64,000 nucleotides of DNA from positions 25,330,640 through 25,394,639 of the forward strand of contig NC_058342.1 of NCBI RefSeq assembly GCF_905475395.1, read 5' to 3'. Origin of the DNA: Chrysoperla carnea (taxonomy: Eukaryota; Arthropoda; Insecta; Neuroptera; Chrysopidae). The translations under genes were made by a program, and so were the position numbers. Below are positions 1 through 13,800 of the stretch, piece after piece. The notes beneath the pieces are model-generated. The model was given only the letters and a program-made list of their open reading frames with translations, was not told the DNA's origin and ran no database searches. Each line of letters begins with the position of its first letter. Position 1 is the stretch's first letter.

Positions 1-3000
1 GTAAAATCCGTTCTTAGTGGACGTCTATGTCACAAAAGAGGTAAGTATGCGAAATTTGAAGTTAATCGAACCAATAGTTTCAGAGATTTCGTGATGAGTC
101 AGTCAGTGGTAAATTGCTTAAGTTTTGACAGCTTTAATATAACAACAAAATTAGTAATTATCACATCAATTTTTGTGATCTGTATATGGAGGTTATAAAA
201 TTATTGTCTATTATTTATAATATTTTCTAGTTTTATTTTTGCTGCGTATATATTTTGGCGATCAACAATAATAACATCATTTTATTTGAGCGTGATCAAA
301 AAATATTTGCTCGCTTATAAATAAACTCGCGTTTTATAAATTACTTAATAAGTTCATACGACTCGACGATAGAAGAGATATTCAGAGGAAACTTGCAAAG
401 TCTATCAAATATTTTTGATAGACTTTAAAGATTGTTTTTACAGAGTATCGCAAAAAATGTACACAATCTTTTTATGCCTGAGCAAAAGTTCAGTTTAGAG
501 ACTTTTCTTAAAAATGATTCTAGAACGCTAGGAAAAATTAAATTACGTAGATTTTTACGTAGATTACGAATAGTGAAAAACGTCTAGTTTTTCTTTAATT
601 AAGGCTAAATTAAATTAATTAGCCTAAAATTCAATAAATGGGTTTAGTTAATTAAAATAAGTGAAAACAAACAGTTGTCTGAGTTAACTATTGAAATACC
701 ATGTTCTATCTCTTAACGGTTTACAGAATGAGTCCTACGGACTCAAGACCCAATTGACCATGTTGCTCATTTACGAATTCGATCTCATTTTTTACGTCCT
801 AAGCACGCTGCAAAAATTTCAGCTTGATATATTCTTTATTTTTTTAGTTATCGTGTTGTTAGACAGACAGACAGACAACCGGAAATGAACTAATTAGGTG
901 ATTTTATGAGTACCGATATCAAAATTATGTTTGTAGCAAGAATATGTTAAGGCGTTACAAACTTGAGACTAAACTTAGTATACCTTGATATATTTTATAT
1001 ATACATGGTATAAAACAGGATAAGGAATTTTTCGTAGTGAAAATATCTTATATATTTAAACGAGCAAAATATATATATCAACGATCTCGGAAATTGCTCC
1101 AACGATTTTAATGAAATTGGATATGCAGGGAATTTTGAAGTCGATCTAGCTAGGTTTTATTTTTAAAAACGTTGTTTTATCAGTGTTTTCAGGAAAAACT
1201 GAAACATAAACCGCAAAATATGACTCTTCCTGACATCTATTGGTGTATATCGTATTTAACGAAATAAAATACATTACCGAGACATTCAAATTGGTATATG
1301 TGTGGAGACATTTTAAACGGCCTTATATTAGTGATAAAGCCGTCCGTGAACGTAACAAAGCTCGGTCATCCAGATATTAATAATAATAAATCATAAATAT
1401 GAAATTCACAAATCTCCGGAATAAATTTTTGTTTAACCGGAGATTTGCGGTTTCGGTTTTGAAGTAAGACTGCACCCATAAATAAAACACAAGAAATATA
1501 TATTTTTAAAAAACTTTTATTTAACAATAATTATACCTAGAAAAATTTGCTCTAACAATATTTTTTTTTTGTAGTATATAATAATAATATAAATAATAAA
1601 ACTTTCGAATATTTTCTTATAAAAAAATAGAAATTTATATTTTAAAAGAAATTGATTGGCGTTCAACTCAAATGAAAATAGTCACACAAAAATAAATTCT
1701 ATAGTCACAAAATTATTTAAAAAAAAACATTCAAATCAAAGATTGCCCATGTATTTTTAAAAACAAATAGAAAGGGAAGTTGTTTTCATTTTCTAATCGA
1801 AATTTCTGGATATGATGCAAGCATTCAAAGTGGAATTTTTTTTGCATACATTTGCCAATAAAAATGGCCAAAGCTACATTATTTTCCAAGTCAATATGAC
1901 TTAAATCGTACTTTTACTTTCTTTTGTATTTTCCACGGTGAACACCTAATGTTTAATTCCACAGACTTATATTAATTAATATAGATTGATAACATATTAC
2001 CATAGAATATTTATACATAGATATCTCGAAGGATATGCTACCCTGCTGTAAGTGGATGCGATATGATGAATGAGAGAGAAGACTGACAGTTCCTATGTGT
2101 CCTTGTCATAGTCATATGTCATAATCGTATGATGCATAGAGATTTTGTGTAATATAAATAATATCTAGCCAACGACTTATAGATTAGGCAAGGAACTAAC
2201 TGGCAGTCTTCTCTCTGATTAATCATATCGTAAACAATGCATATTACAGGGTGGCAATCGAATTGGTCTTATGAAACTCTATGACTGTTCCATGATATTT
2301 CAAGAATGACTTTTCAAGGTTTTCCAGGTCGACTACCATGTATTATATAAACTAGAACTCGATTGCGAATCGATATTCGAGACATTCGACATTTCCGTAC
2401 GAGAAGTATACAATATTACGACTTACATTTGAAAGACATAATTGTGATAGAAAAACGTGTATTACGGGTCTATATTTTATATAAGTCTGTGGTTATTCAG
2501 TTTAAAGAGTTTTTGAAAATTATTTTTTTACCTTAAGACTATTTTTTATACGCTAGTAAAAAGCTGCCTTTTTTTTAAAATTTCGCAAATGGAAAAAGAA
2601 ATTTTTAACTAGATATCCAAAAATAAAATCTGAAATTCCTTTCTATTTGTATTGGGTCATTTTTCCCCTATAACTCGTTTAAATTATACATACAATTAGG
2701 AAGACAAATTTTAAGTCTAAGTTAATCTTTCGGTCGAAGAGCAAAAATATTTTTTAACAATCATCAACAACAGAATTTCGTCAAAATAGACGACAGACTT
2801 TTATGCGATTCCAGAAGATTTACGTCAACATTCTATTTAGATTCTATTTTGACTAAAATTATGTGCCGGTAAGTGTATTTCATCGCCATTTTCAGCCGAA
2901 TACAAATATTAAACAAAATATTTTCTAACGATAGCATTTGAAAGCTTTTTTTAATCTCATTCTTGGAAAACTGCGAATGCACGTCCATATAATTAGTTTT

Positions 3001-4336
3001 GTAATAAATTAAAAATAAATAAATATTGAGATTTAAAAAAATTAGAATCTAAAATGTATTATCTAAAAATAACAATCGTTATCAATTAATCGTCCAAAAA
3101 TACGGTTTGGCTGTGTGGCGAATTAATGAAAACATGCTGCTCATGGATGCTTTCACGTAGCGAAGCCATATTTAGTCGAATCGTTAAAAATATACATAAA
3201 TGCAAAAAATAAAACAAATGAAGAACGCCAATCAATGTCCGGGGGATGTTTCTAAAATGCGTCAAAGTTTACTAAAGCCATTTCTTTCAAGTTATAGAAC
3301 AATATAAGAAAAATAGATCCGATAGAGAAGAACTGTTTTTATTGACTTTATGATCTAACACAGCGAACAAAAGTTTGAACCCCTCCCTTAGAGAACTCCT
3401 GCGCACGGGCCTGACTCGTAGCGTTAGAGATTGTTAGCTGGATCTCTGTCAAGTTGTTCTCAATAAAAAGCGTTTTCAATTTTACACATTTCAATATAAT
3501 AAAGCATTGTAGGCAACCTTACTGGGAAGAAAAATATGAGAAAATAATCGATTGTGTTCTTGCTTCGCTTTAATAAACTGAAAGAAATTGGTTCGTATAA
3601 AATTTGTCGCATGGAGATACACAATGTCCCTTCTTTTCATCTTTCTAATTTAAATACCTTGAAATCAGAGCAATTTTCATGCGTTATCGAATTTTCTGTA
3701 ATGAGATAATGGAAATTTCTAAAATCAACTTCAATTTTTAAAAGAGATACTTCAAACTCCACTGTTACTGTTTCATTGAGTACTGTATTATTCGAAACTA
3801 GAATAAAATAGAAGAAGGAATTTTCGGAAATTTTAAAAAAGGACTTTTTTTCCAGTTCCCATATTTTAATGACTAATTCACATTTTATCTGAAATTGAGT
3901 AGAAGTCCGTGATGTTTCAGATTACAAAGTGGATGAGATAGGAGAGATTTTAGGTGAATTGGGTTGTTATTTGGCAACTATTCATTTCTCTAGCTTTATT
4001 TGATTACATTGTAATCTGTCACTAGGAAATATTTCTACCTGCAGAAGTCAAGTTACTGTCTCTCTTCTGTGCCGGCACAGAGACAAATTATCCGAAAGTT
4101 TATGATTACTTTTGTAAAAAAGAAGTTAAAATGGAGTGGAGGGTCTCTGTTTTCTACTAAAAATCAAAGTTGATTATGTAATATTTACAATAAAACAGAA
4201 TTTTGAATTTTTTTTCGAAAAACACTCTGATATCTATATCAAAAAGTAACAATTAGGGCCTATAATAGTAACATGGGGTACACCCGTGTTTAGAAACATC
4301 CCTTGCATACAAAAACAATAACAATTAAATATAAAA
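1..4336. other. Downstream flank of ChaC, no gene seen
   Basis: Holds an A-family repeat (640-1012), an imperfect inverted repeat at 2050-2235 (GAGAGAAGACTGACAGTTCC / GAACTAACTGGCAGTCTTCTC) and the left end of a CAGGGTGG element at 2247. Otherwise AT-rich sequence with no supported coding frame. Confidence 0.6.
640..1012 (+). repeat. A-family repeat copy
   Basis: From GTGAAAACAAACAGTTGTC and AATACCATG through AACGGTTTACAGAATG, GACCCAATTGACC and ATTAGGTGATTTTATGA to the terminal ATATACATGGTATAAAA. Carries a (CAGA)n run at 861-874. Lies downstream of ChaC. Confidence 0.7.
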
Positions 4337-4888
4337 TCACATATTTAGACAACGTAACTGTTTTTCGGGCACATGTGCGGTGAATTGGAACGTATCAACT
4401 GGTGGCGGTATTTGTGGTGGAGCAACAGCACCTCCGACAGCTCCATCATCTGGACGATTATTACGGTTATTGTCTTGTGAGGCACGTCGTTGTGGTAAAT
4501 TACCCATTAATGTATCTAAATTAAGGTTCATTTCTTTAATCCGTGCACGGACTAGATACTCTAACGTGAATAGATGCTCATCAATCGCTTCCGGTATTGT
4601 ATCACGCATAAATGTTGCTAAACGTATTAAATATTCCACATTATGTCCACTTGATCCCCGACATTCGGATATTTGTGTAGCGATTTCCGTTAAGGGAGCA
4701 TCACCTAACCATAAATTATTATTCGGTGTTGCTACATACAAAAGTGTAGGGAAGGGTTTCATCGACGATGAACGGGGATAAAATGTTGCAAATTGTGTTA
4801 AATAACCGCCTAAACGACATTCGCGCGTGTTCAAATACGGTAAAGCTGCGTCACCTTTTACTTCGTAGGCACGTCCCCATACAATACT
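4337..4888 (-). CDS. ChaC: ChaC exon 3 (catalytic Glu, C-terminus, stop)
   Basis: Encodes residues 84-266. It starts after the acceptor TTTTTGTTTCAG with SIVWGRAYEV, contains TRECRLGGY (catalytic Glu106), FYPR, YVATP and CRGSSGHNVEYLIRLA, and closes with a low-complexity tail (DNNRNNRPDDGA, then PPQIPPPVDT) and TAA at 4339-4337. A possible AATAAA signal on the minus strand lies at 4000-3995, about 340 bp past the stop. The 133-aa plus-strand frame in the same place is a shadow. Confidence 0.94.
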   Translation of the reverse strand, partial: SIVWGRAYEVKGDAALPYLNTRECRLGGYLTQFATFYPRSSSMKPFPTLLYVATPNNNLWLGDAPLTEIATQISECRGSSGHNVEYLIRLATFMRDTIPEAIDEHLFTLEYLVRARIKEMNLNLDTLMGNLPQRRASQDNNRNNRPDDGAVGGAVAPPQIPPPVDTFQFTAHVPEKQLRCLNM

Positions 4889-7800
4889 CTGAAACAAAAA
4901 GAGAAATTTGATATTAATTTAATACAAAAGGTAAAAATTCATTAGGACTTGAATTATAGACTTATAATTTTTTGGGTGAACGTTCTACCAATTAAGGTAC
5001 TAAAAATATAAAGAGTTAATTTGTTATGAGAAATATTTAGCTGTTAATTACTTTGAATTGGATTACTATTTAGTTGAAATGTAATAGGGTCAATTATTTG
5101 AATTAATTTTAATGGTTCCGATTTCTGCCATCTATTGAGCGAAAATACAAACATATTAGGGTGACTTAAATCAAATGAATATATGCCAAAAATTACATTT
5201 AAAATTTATAATCTCATTAAAAAAAATTATGACGTGTTCCTACCAAATCAAATTAGGTGTTTTTTATAAATAAAAGAGTCCATAAGTAGTTTAAGAATCT
5301 ATAAGAGTCCAAAATTATGTGCCAATTGTTCAAGTATTTAAATTTTATATGAGGAGAAACAAAAGAATGTCATATGTCAAAATACATTTTAAATTTAACC
5401 CTTAAATAGTGATAAAAATATAAGTAAAAGGTTGTTATTGTAAAGAGTAAGACACTTATTATTCGAACACGCCTATAGCCAAGAATATGGTAACACCAGA
5501 TTCCATGGTATTTTAAAAGAAAATAGCGAGTTTACAAGAGTATGATACAATTATTATTTGTTTAATTTGTCTCTCATTATGGTAAAATTAATTATCATTA
5601 ATTATTTTCAATTAATTAATTTACAAATTTTATTTTATGAGTTGGTTCACTTATTATGAGTTCCCACGCATATGGTATTAACGAAATTAAATTCAAACTA
5701 TCAAAACACCCGGTCCAAATTTAATTAGTTTTAAAAGTCTCATCAACAATCGAATTTTTCAAATATGAATCAGTTGTAGGTCACAACCTAAGTATTCTGA
5801 AAATCGTTAATTATTTTTATACCATGTATATATGAAATATATCAAGGTATACTAAGTTTAGGTACATTTTTGGATATCTGTCTGTCCGTCCGTTCGTCCG
5901 TCTGTTAACACGATAACTCAAAAACAAAAAGAGATATCACGCTTGAAATTTTCAAGCGTGCTTAGGGCGTAAGAAGTGAGACCGAGTTTAAATGTATAAA
6001 ATGTTCCTTATAAAAAAAATAAACAACTTTTATTTGAAATATCTTTTCGTAAACATCACTGTTTGCTCGTGAGAACGCAAAATAACTCGTAAATGGACAA
6101 TTTATACAAAAAAGGGCCTTTCGTATAGTGAAAATATTATAAAAATAAATCTCAAATTTATGGAATAAAATTTGTTTTGAACCTGGGACTCTGGTTTTGA
6201 AGAATTTTGTAGTTGGCAACCCTAGTTCACATAAAATTTCTATCAAAATAATTTTATGTAATGTAAGACGTATTGAATTTCATTTATTAAATCCATTCAA
6301 CTAACTCGTTTTTGTGTGAAATGAATTTACATATTAAAGTGATATTATGTAAAAGAATTCAATTACTCATTAGCATAATTAAAACGGCAACAATAAAAAA
6401 AATATTATTTACAATAAATAATAATTAATTTATAATATTATGTATTTCTAATAAAATTGATAATATTCATTATTTATTATTCAAATCGAATATTTTAAAT
6501 ATATTGATTTAAAGTACTATAAATGGTATTATTCCTAAAGAGCCACAAATCTAAAATTAAAACAAATGAGTTAATTGTTGCAATACCATGGATAAAAAGT
6601 GTTGAATATCAGTGCTTGTATTATTTTTTTATAAATTAAAAGAGTTTAAAAAACCAACACAATTATGTTCGGCAACCATTTATTTGGTTTTCGAAAATTT
6701 GTAAATTTTCGAAAGTAATTTCAATAATTTTTGTTTGTTTTTCGAGAATGTTTTACAAGGCCACTAGTTTGAACTACCTGCAAATTTTTAACTCTCAATG
6801 TTTTATAGTATTGGAGTAAATGGACGGCAAAGTTTTGTCTTAATTTGCGCCCTCACGGATAGACAGTGACGTTTACGAAAAAATGTTTGGAACAAAAGTT
6901 GTTTATTTTTTTAAAAGGACCATTTTGTACATTTAAACTTTTGTTCTATCTCTAACGGTTTACAAGATGGATACTTTTTTCTTTTTATTGAATAAGCAAA
7001 AAAATTCCATTTAAAAATTGATATATTTCGGCCAATTTTGAAGCTAGCAAGTCGAAAAAAAAACAAAAATATGCACAAATACATCAGCTAGAACTTTTAA
7101 TTGCACTTTTGTTTTATTTGATGCATAGTTTTTTTTGTAATTTGTCAAAAATTGATTAAAATCCCAAACTACCCCCCCCCCCCCAAACATTGGGTTAGGT
7201 ACGCTCCTGAGAGGTCGACTTTTATCACGAAGTTGAAAATTTCAAAGAATAATTAATTTTTCCCTTTTAGATATTTAGTTCCATTGTACTACTGCATGTT
7301 CTTGCGGCACCATAGGATATTAGTTAGGATACCAATCGTGGTACTCTACAATTTTATTTATATCGTTTTATGACAAGTAATCCCGCGTCGGCACTATTTT
7401 CAATATATCACGCATGATGTTAGTGTTCTTTCAAATAATTTAAATATATTAAAAATATTTTTGCGTATTATTTTATTCTTATAAAAAAAATTAACCCTTT
7501 AATGACCGCCTCAAAATTTTAAACCAGCAAAAATAAATTTGATAAAACTACCGTTCTGAAATTTAAACATCTTTATTAGAAAGCTAATTAAGGATCATTC
7601 ACCACATCATACTTTGGGAGTAAGAAGGGTGGTTCGTCTAACATTTGTTAGAAAATGTGACATGGACAAGTGACGTCATAAAGGTAAAACATTTTTTACT
7701 TAATTTTCTTAAGTTATAACAATTATAAATTGAACTCTCTCGCCGTCTTTGTCACAGGTGGTCACATTTGTGAACCCTCCTCCCCTCTAGTGTGACGTCG

Positions 7801-10800
7801 ATTATTTATTAAAATTTTTTTGTAGAAAAAAACAAAATGATCTTTGAAGGGGCGTAGCTCGGAAGGGAAAGGTTTTTGAGGGTTGAGTCTATAAGAACTT
7901 TTGATCAGAATGATCAAGACCAACTTAATTCATAGTTTTCAAAAAATTTTAACCGAAACCAAAAATCAATATATTGTGTGCAGGGTCCTTTATCTTAAAG
8001 TTAATTTTTCAACATTCATTCATTTAGACAATTGTTTATTAACAAAATTTTCGTTTTTATTGTAAAAAAAAAAAATTTTTTTTAAAAATTGGCATACAAT
8101 TTTTTAGTATCGTGGAGCTCTTCTTATATATTACATATACTTAAACAATGTCACATTTTGTTGACCACCTCCCCACCCCGTAACATGTGATGTAATTTAC
8201 GTATGCCTCCTTTTTGGTTAGATATAACAATGTGACGTCACATGGCCACTTAAGATTCTTTTATTTTTGTATCAAAGTATATTATTTTTATTTGACAATT
8301 TTAAAAGTGATTGGAGTCTTCGATGCAATGATGGATGCAATGGTACGAAGGTCACATAAGGAGTCGTAGTCGAGTTAAATGAATTACAATATATTATATT
8401 AAAACAAAGGTTAACTATGTTATTTGCCCTCATCATTTATTTCCTGAACAGATAAACTCATTTTAAAATATACAGATGTGTTTGAGACACTTTTGAAACT
8501 TTACAGCTGCTATTACCCGACTGAACAACGTAAAGGAGTGGTAATGTGCTTATCAGTCTATGATGACTGTTCTAATGTGCCACACTAGAGGCCAAACGCG
8601 TCGACTGATTTCGATGATTCTTACGACAATCGATTTGTCTTTAATATCTTAGATGATCCCCTTTATAAAGGATTCCATGCCGATTCATCCTGGCAAATTT
8701 CTTCCCGATTATTTCTTCCTCGATATTTGAATCTGTGGTCATTTTGTCTCCGGACATTCATACTCTGGTCAATTTATCCTCGGAATAGGACTCACAGTAG
8801 GACTCCATTGATCAACCCGTAGAATATCTGGGTATTTCATCCGAGTTTGCGTTGCTCAAAAAACACATAAACCTGTTCTAATCGTATTAAAAGGTTCGAG
8901 AATCGATAGATACATCCGCTTGGGTATTTCAATTAAAGGGTTGACGCAAATGCCATAAATTTGCAGACCTTGCCATTGCCAACCTGTAAAACGTCAGGTT
9001 CTTTCAATCACACGGTTAACGCAAGAGTGAAAAAATTCACAGACTCGTGTCAGTTCGACCTCATTAAAGTTACGATCAACCTGTGGAATTCCTTAAAACT
9101 CGTAGACTCGTGTTACCTCAACTATATTAGAGACATGGCAAACCCGTAGAGCCGTATAATGCCTGGGTATTCCATTCCCACGGTTTAATTTAATTAAGAA
9201 TAACAATTTTAATAATTAGGGATAGAAGGAATATCCAGAGATGGAATGGCAAAATGAATTATTCGGTTACCAATTTGAAGGGGATCAAAAATTAAAGGTT
9301 GAAATTAACCCTAAATGAACAAGGGATCACTTGACCGCCAGGCATAGTTACAAAATTCTTTAATCTAATCCACCGAAGAATGGTGTTTGTACAGCTCAAA
9401 TTTAGCTGTTTAGGGCTCAAATGGCTATTGGTAAATAAATTTTAATCGACAATCGATTAAAAATAGTCCAATTGATTGGAATTACGATTTGGGTGAAAGT
9501 GTCCCCTTAAACGCTACAATTTTCATATGAAACATTTGGCACGGAGTATACATATGGATCTCTATAATTGTGACGCTGCAATTATAACGTTTAAAAATAA
9601 ACAAATTTTCTTATAATGAAAACCTTGAGGCTTCAAAAAAGAAAATTCATTAACATAATGAATATAATTTATGTATAGCAAATACATATGATAGTTTAGA
9701 ACACGTGGAGTTTATATGTTTGTGTAAACAGGAGCGTACTTTAGAGAGGGCAAGTGATGTTGACAATACACTAACCGGCACAGAATTTCCCTTGGGACAA
9801 ATTAGGAATTTTGCTCGCACCTGGCAAATTATATAGTGTGTCTAATTAAGTCGGCATCAGTCGGCATAATCAGATATCAATTTTTTGCATTCGTATCCGA
9901 GGTTTGTTGAAAAATATAAATTTTTCCGAAGGGTAAAGTACTTTCATTTTTTACAATGTCGGCAATATTTATTGAGAAAAGTTGATTCTAATTGAAAACT
10001 ACGGTCAGGTATCCAATAATATCATCCGTCTATCATCGTCTATCATGCTATTTTTACCCGATTGAGCAACGCAAAGGAGTGGGAATGTGTCTATGTGGCA
10101 CACTAGAGATCAAACGCGTTGACCGATTTTTATGATTCAGACGGTAATCAATTTGTCTTAACCTTGCAAGTATTACTGAAGATATGATAGTAATGAAAAT
10201 TCAATATGGCGACCAATAGACACCATAATATGAAAATGTGTGTTCCTGTGTGGCACACTAGAAACTAAACGCGTCGATCGATTTTGATGATTCTGACGTC
10301 AATCGATTTGTCTTAACCTTGCGAGTGCTATTGAAGATATGGCATTAATTAAAATTCAATTTGGCAATCATCAGACCAGCCATATTTTGAAAAAGAATGT
10401 AGGTGTGTTCCTATGTGGCACACTAGAGACCAAACGCGTCGACCGATTACTATGATTCTGACGTCAATCAATTTGTCTTAACCTAGAGAGTGCTACTGAA
10501 GATGGGGGTAGTAATGAGAATTCAATATGACGACCACCAGACAAGTTTTGTGTAGTATAAATTTGTCTACAAGTCAATCTGCAAACATAATTTATAAATG
10601 CTAAAGAGTCCTACACACGGTTAGTTTGATGAGTCAGTTTTGTGTGTTCATTTCTAACTGTCAGTTCAATATGCTACTCGTGTCAGTCAGTTCAATGTGC
10701 AACCCCTTGGAAGCTCCAGTCCTTCTAATTGTGTTTTATGTTACATTTTAAAAGAAAGTCTTTGCTCAACTAACCATACTAACACTCAACAATCACCCAA

Positions 10801-13800
10801 AACGTAGGAATACAGACGAGGTCTGGAAAAGAAATTGAAAGGCTAATATCTATTCAAACGACACCTGTACGCATGCTCAGATAACTAAGGTGACCAACTG
10901 AACTGTCACGCCAAAATCGATGAATTTTCATCAGTACATCAGTTCAATTTTTCGATGCGAGCTGACATCAATACCTTAGCTTACATACGGTCAGTTCGAT
11001 GTGAACACATCAAACTGACCATGTGTAGCGGCCTTTATACAGAGAAGTGTTAGTAATAATAATAAAATTTATTTTTTCATGGTAGATGAATGATATTTAA
11101 TATCTGACCGTTGTTATCAATTAGGATCAACTTTTCACATTAAATTTCATCGAAATGAAGGTACTTTATTCTTGGGTAAAATGTACATTTTTCGAATTCG
11201 AACGGAATTTTAAACCGCTTTGAAATACGCTCATGTGTATAAATAGAAAATAGTCTTTTCAAATATTGATATTGTAACTATGTGTGATATTACCAGAAAG
11301 ACAAATACTCTTTATTGATTGATTGCAAAAAACAAAAAAATGATAAATATTATCAAATTTGAAAATTTTTGTTTAATTAGTGTTTAATTTACTGAAGTGG
11401 TACGTATTATGTCTAAATAAATTTTATTTATATTCGAGTATTTACGAGAAAAAAAAACATGATTTTGCACTTAATTTGATAATAAATAGAACTTAATCCT
11501 TAATCATTTTGTACCTATCGACTTTGTAGGAGAGGGGGAGTCTGGGTACTTGAATTTTGAACATTTAATTCATACAATGATTCCTTCCATAAAGAGGAGA
11601 GTACTCGGTGCCGGATTAACCGATGTCAGGACTCCTAGTTGATGTGAAAATCAGACAGCGCCGTGTTTTTTTTGAGTGTTGTGTGCCCCCGTTTGTGCGA
11701 CCCGTTTCATGAAAAATTTATTTTTAGTCTTCGTAAATCATTTTGGCACTCTCTTGTGGCGTGTTTTTTGTACAAAGGACCCCGGTAATTAGATAGGAAA
11801 AGGCATTCTGTGATGGATAACAGGTGCGACACTCTGGGAGAAATCCTGACGTAGAAGCTTTGGGCTTTCTGTACGGCGTCTCGTCTCGACAGAGTTATAT
11901 AGCTTCATCTTACCCGGAGATATTTTGCCTCCGAATGACAGAAGCTGGTCTCAAAGAGGGCACAGAAGATTCCTCTGTCTATGTGCTAGAGACCCATTTG
12001 CGGTACCCCTCTTCTTATATATCATTATTATAGATTTACCATCATCCTGAATCACTCTGTAATGTAAGTACAATAATAAGACTGACTTGAATATGATCTA
12101 AAAATAAAACTATTCATTGGTTTTACCAAATGCCACGTGTTTTCATGACGTAAAATCAATCGTTATATATATTATAGTCTAGGAACCGGCATGAATTTTT
12201 ATCCTCTGTATATATGAAACATATCAGAGTATATTAAGATTAGTACCAAGTTTTTAACGCTTAGAAATATTGATGCTACATACAAAATTTTGAACACGAT
12301 AACTCAAAAAAGAAAAAAGATATCGAGCTGAACTTTTGTTCTATTTGTAACGGTTTACAAGATGGGTTCTTCGAACCCAAGACCCAATTGACCTATATTG
12401 CTCATTTACGAACTCGGCCTCATTCTTTACGTCCTAAGCACGTTATAAAATTTTCAGCTTGATATCTATTTTCATTTTTGAGTTATCGTGTTTACAGACA
12501 TGCAGGCGGACAACCAGAAATGGACTAACTAGGTGATTTTATGAACACCTATACCAAAATTTTGTTAGTAGCGTTACAAACTTGGAAATAAACTTAGTAT
12601 ACCTTGATATATTTCATATATACATGGTATAAAAATTCCTTGAAATTATTTCGAAATAACGGGTTTATAACACACACAACACTTTCCTGTTGACCTTCGA
12701 TACAATGCATATGACTATATTTTCGGGAAGAAAATGATTATAATTGAACGTCAAGCTCCTAGACTATGTGTATTTGTACTTATATCAGCTTATAAGCTGT
12801 ATTTTATTGACAGCCATTAAAAACACGTTTGGATGTAACATGTATGTCATAATTGATCATGTATGTCATATTTCATTATTCTAATTGACAACTTTTATTT
12901 ATCAAAATAATTCATATATTATTTAGACAATTGAATAATTAAATGTCGAATACAATTATTCATTCGAATATCGCTCGAGACTTAAAACAAGATAGGTAGA
13001 AGAGTCGTATACCTGTCTCACTTCCTGCTCTATGAGCAATGCGAACTTGGATAAAAAGACACACAATAAAGTTTATGACACACAATAAAGTTATAACAAT
13101 GATGATTTCGACTTAAAATAACTCGCTACTAATTACTATTTTTAATACATGTTCTCCTAATATTAATTTACGAACTTTTGATTTTTTTCTACGAAATTTG
13201 TTGTTTGTTGTTTTTAGCCACGGGTACAGGGTGGGTTACGGTAACTACGGGAGCGGAATTCCACACGGATCGAGCTAGGTATTATAGTATTTACTTATAG
13301 TTAAAAGAGACTTTCCATGGGATTTTTCTTGACCTATTAAAATTTTTTTAGTCAAATTCTATTCTGTAGGGAGTTTTTTGACGTAATTAAAAAAGCCTAA
13401 CAAAATTTAACGAACCAGATAAAAGAATTACTTTTTATTGAGCGTAACCGAGTTTTTTGTGAACGACCCTGCTCTACTGTAAAATAAATTTTGCGAAATA
13501 ACATTTGATTATTAGTCCGAGCAAATTAGATACATTTGGTCACTTAAATTGTGAAATGAGCTGTTTTTTAACGTAAAATTGTAGCTTTTTTTCGCTGATT
13601 TTTTAGGCTTTGCTAAATATATCTTTAATCCTTTTGTGACTATGTTTGTTACGTTTTCACACAAAAACTACTGAATGGATTCGAACGAAACTACAATAAT
13701 ATAGCTCCTACATCAGAATAACACATAGACTATAATTTATAAAGATAGCGGTTACTCGCCCTCTCCGTTGAACGATTTCGAAGACTCTTGAATGGATTTT

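Noticed and set aside
4380-4781. 133-aa plus-strand frame
   Set aside because: Antisense shadow of ChaC exon 3.
7170-7186. Poly-C run (also at 30968, 36342 and a poly-G at 43949)
   Set aside because: Homopolymers of uncertain length, no context suggesting function; may be inexact in the assembly.
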